Origin: Spirochaetaceae bacterium
Lineage (GTDB): Bacteria > Spirochaetota > Spirochaetia > Treponematales > Breznakiellaceae
Reading direction: 5' to 3'
DNA: 5,844 nt
Assembly (NCBI GenBank): GCA_031267475.1
Contig: JAIRZA010000050.1
Coordinates: 1-5,844 of the forward strand
Positions 5,612-5,844 of this stretch are shown in pieces; the stretch's first letter is position 1; the number at the start of each line of letters is the position of its first letter. The position numbers and the translations under genes are program-made. The notes beneath the pieces are model-generated. The model worked only from the letters and a program-made list of their open reading frames with translations, ran no database searches and was not told the DNA's origin.

Positions 5612-5661
5612 GCAAACTCCAAGCCCCCCGGTGAGACTCCGCGCCATATGTTGTGAGGGCA

Positions 5662-5734
5662 GGCAGCCGCGTATGCAATCGCTTTTATCATATCGAAGAC
5701 ACGAAGTGAAGGCGGCTTACGGTATGCCGCCGCG
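5662..5734. repeat. Repeat unit B, copy B2
   Basis: This is the second copy of the unit at 5513-5586. It contains a clear internal hairpin, GGCGGC (5711-5716) with GCCGCC (5726-5731), which in B1 is reduced to four or five pairs. It is followed after one base by A2, so the order here is B-A, whereas upstream it is A-B. Confidence 0.8.
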
Positions 5735-5735
5735 C

Positions 5736-5787
5736 GGCTCAACGCTGCGCGTTGAGCTCAGGAGTTTCGCGTAGCGAAACTCCACGC
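5736..5787. repeat. Double-hairpin repeat, copy A2
   Basis: This is the 52-base counterpart of A1, with stems GCTCAACGC/GCGTTGAGC (5737-5745, 5749-5757) and GGAGTTTCGC/GCGAAACTCC (5761-5770, 5774-5783). All paired bases are the same as in A1. Here the unit lies in non-coding sequence rather than at a gene end. Confidence 0.85.
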
Positions 5788-5804
5788 TCTTGTGTTGTGG
5801 AAAA

Positions 5805-5820
5805 AACCCGCTGGCGGGTT
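5805..5820. repeat. Small hairpin sharing a word with 5599-5610
   Basis: AACCCG (5805-5810) pairs with CGGGTT (5815-5820) around CTGG. The core AACCCGCTGGCGG also occurs at 5598-5610. A run of five T (5836-5840) lies 15 bases downstream, too far for an ordinary intrinsic terminator, although on either strand this could be a weak one. Confidence 0.5.
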
Positions 5821-5844
5821 GAAATGAGGGAGGGCTTTTTATAA

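Larger units (their letters stand above)
5459..5844. other. Non-coding repeat mosaic without a recognisable gene
   Basis: These 386 bases are built almost entirely from units A and B, the D word TGAGACTCC, and small hairpins. The open frames on either strand are explained by the lack of stops in GC-rich repeats and show no known family, ribosome site or normal composition. No tRNA, transposase remnant or CRISPR-like regular spacing is seen. The stretch probably represents an intergenic repeat family of the host genome. It continues to the window edge, where a possible next promoter or gene cannot be judged. Confidence 0.7.

Noticed and set aside
5358..5678. Minus-strand open frame of 106 codons across the repeat block
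   Set aside because: It is built from repeat units B and A read backwards, overlaps the end of the phosphatase gene, is rich in Arg and Cys, and has no recognisable domain. It is best explained by GC-rich repeats lacking stop codons.
5438..5844. CRISPR array or integron attachment sites as an explanation for the repeats
   Set aside because: Repeat units are long, few, diverged and irregularly spaced with no unique spacers of equal length, and no cas or integrase gene is visible.

Overview
The window holds one compact, plus-strand beta-glucoside (aryl-glucoside or cellobiose type) utilisation locus, followed by a predicted exported histidine phosphatase and a non-coding block of palindromic repeats. 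The order is leader RNA with a ribonucleic antiterminator (RAT), LicT/BglG-type antiterminator, beta-glucoside PTS permease IIBCA, GH1 6-phospho-beta-glucosidase, then the phosphatase. This layout is known from Firmicutes, enterobacteria and some spirochaetes. The moderate GC content, GTG starts, Sec-type signal peptide and GC-rich palindromic intergenic repeats would fit a host-associated spirochaete such as a termite-gut Treponema. That assignment is a weak inference, because no rRNA or lineage marker is present.

Bases 1-173 are the control region. They contain a sigma-70-like promoter, an 8-bp inverted repeat near the expected transcript start, a near-consensus RAT (96-125), and a weak alternative hairpin that overlaps the RAT 3' arm. 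I see no clear U-tract terminator there, which is unusual for this family. Bases 174-1040 encode the antiterminator. It keeps the RNA-binding domain and both PRD1 histidines but appears to have lost both PRD2 histidines. Bases 1043-2989 encode the PTS permease, which carries a 14-G homopolymer in the linker between IIB and IIC. Bases 2990-3169 are a spacer with three consecutive hairpins, including a perfect 34-bp palindrome. Bases 3170-4603 encode the glucosidase with all catalytic residues. Bases 4643-5458 encode the exported phosphatase. Bases 5438-5844 are a mosaic of diverged repeat units, and the first unit runs into the phosphatase gene and supplies its last codons and stop.

The expected circuit is as follows. 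Substrate entering through the permease is phosphorylated via His571 (IIA) and Cys28 (IIB), then split by the glucosidase into glucose 6-phosphate and the aglycone or glucose. When no substrate is present, phosphorylated permease inactivates the antiterminator through PRD1. When substrate is present, the antiterminator binds the RAT and turns on its own operon. The most interesting departures from the textbook system are the poly-G tract (possible phase variation of sugar uptake), the PRD2 without histidines, the leader with no obvious terminator, and the repeat pairs whose differences fall only in unpaired positions.
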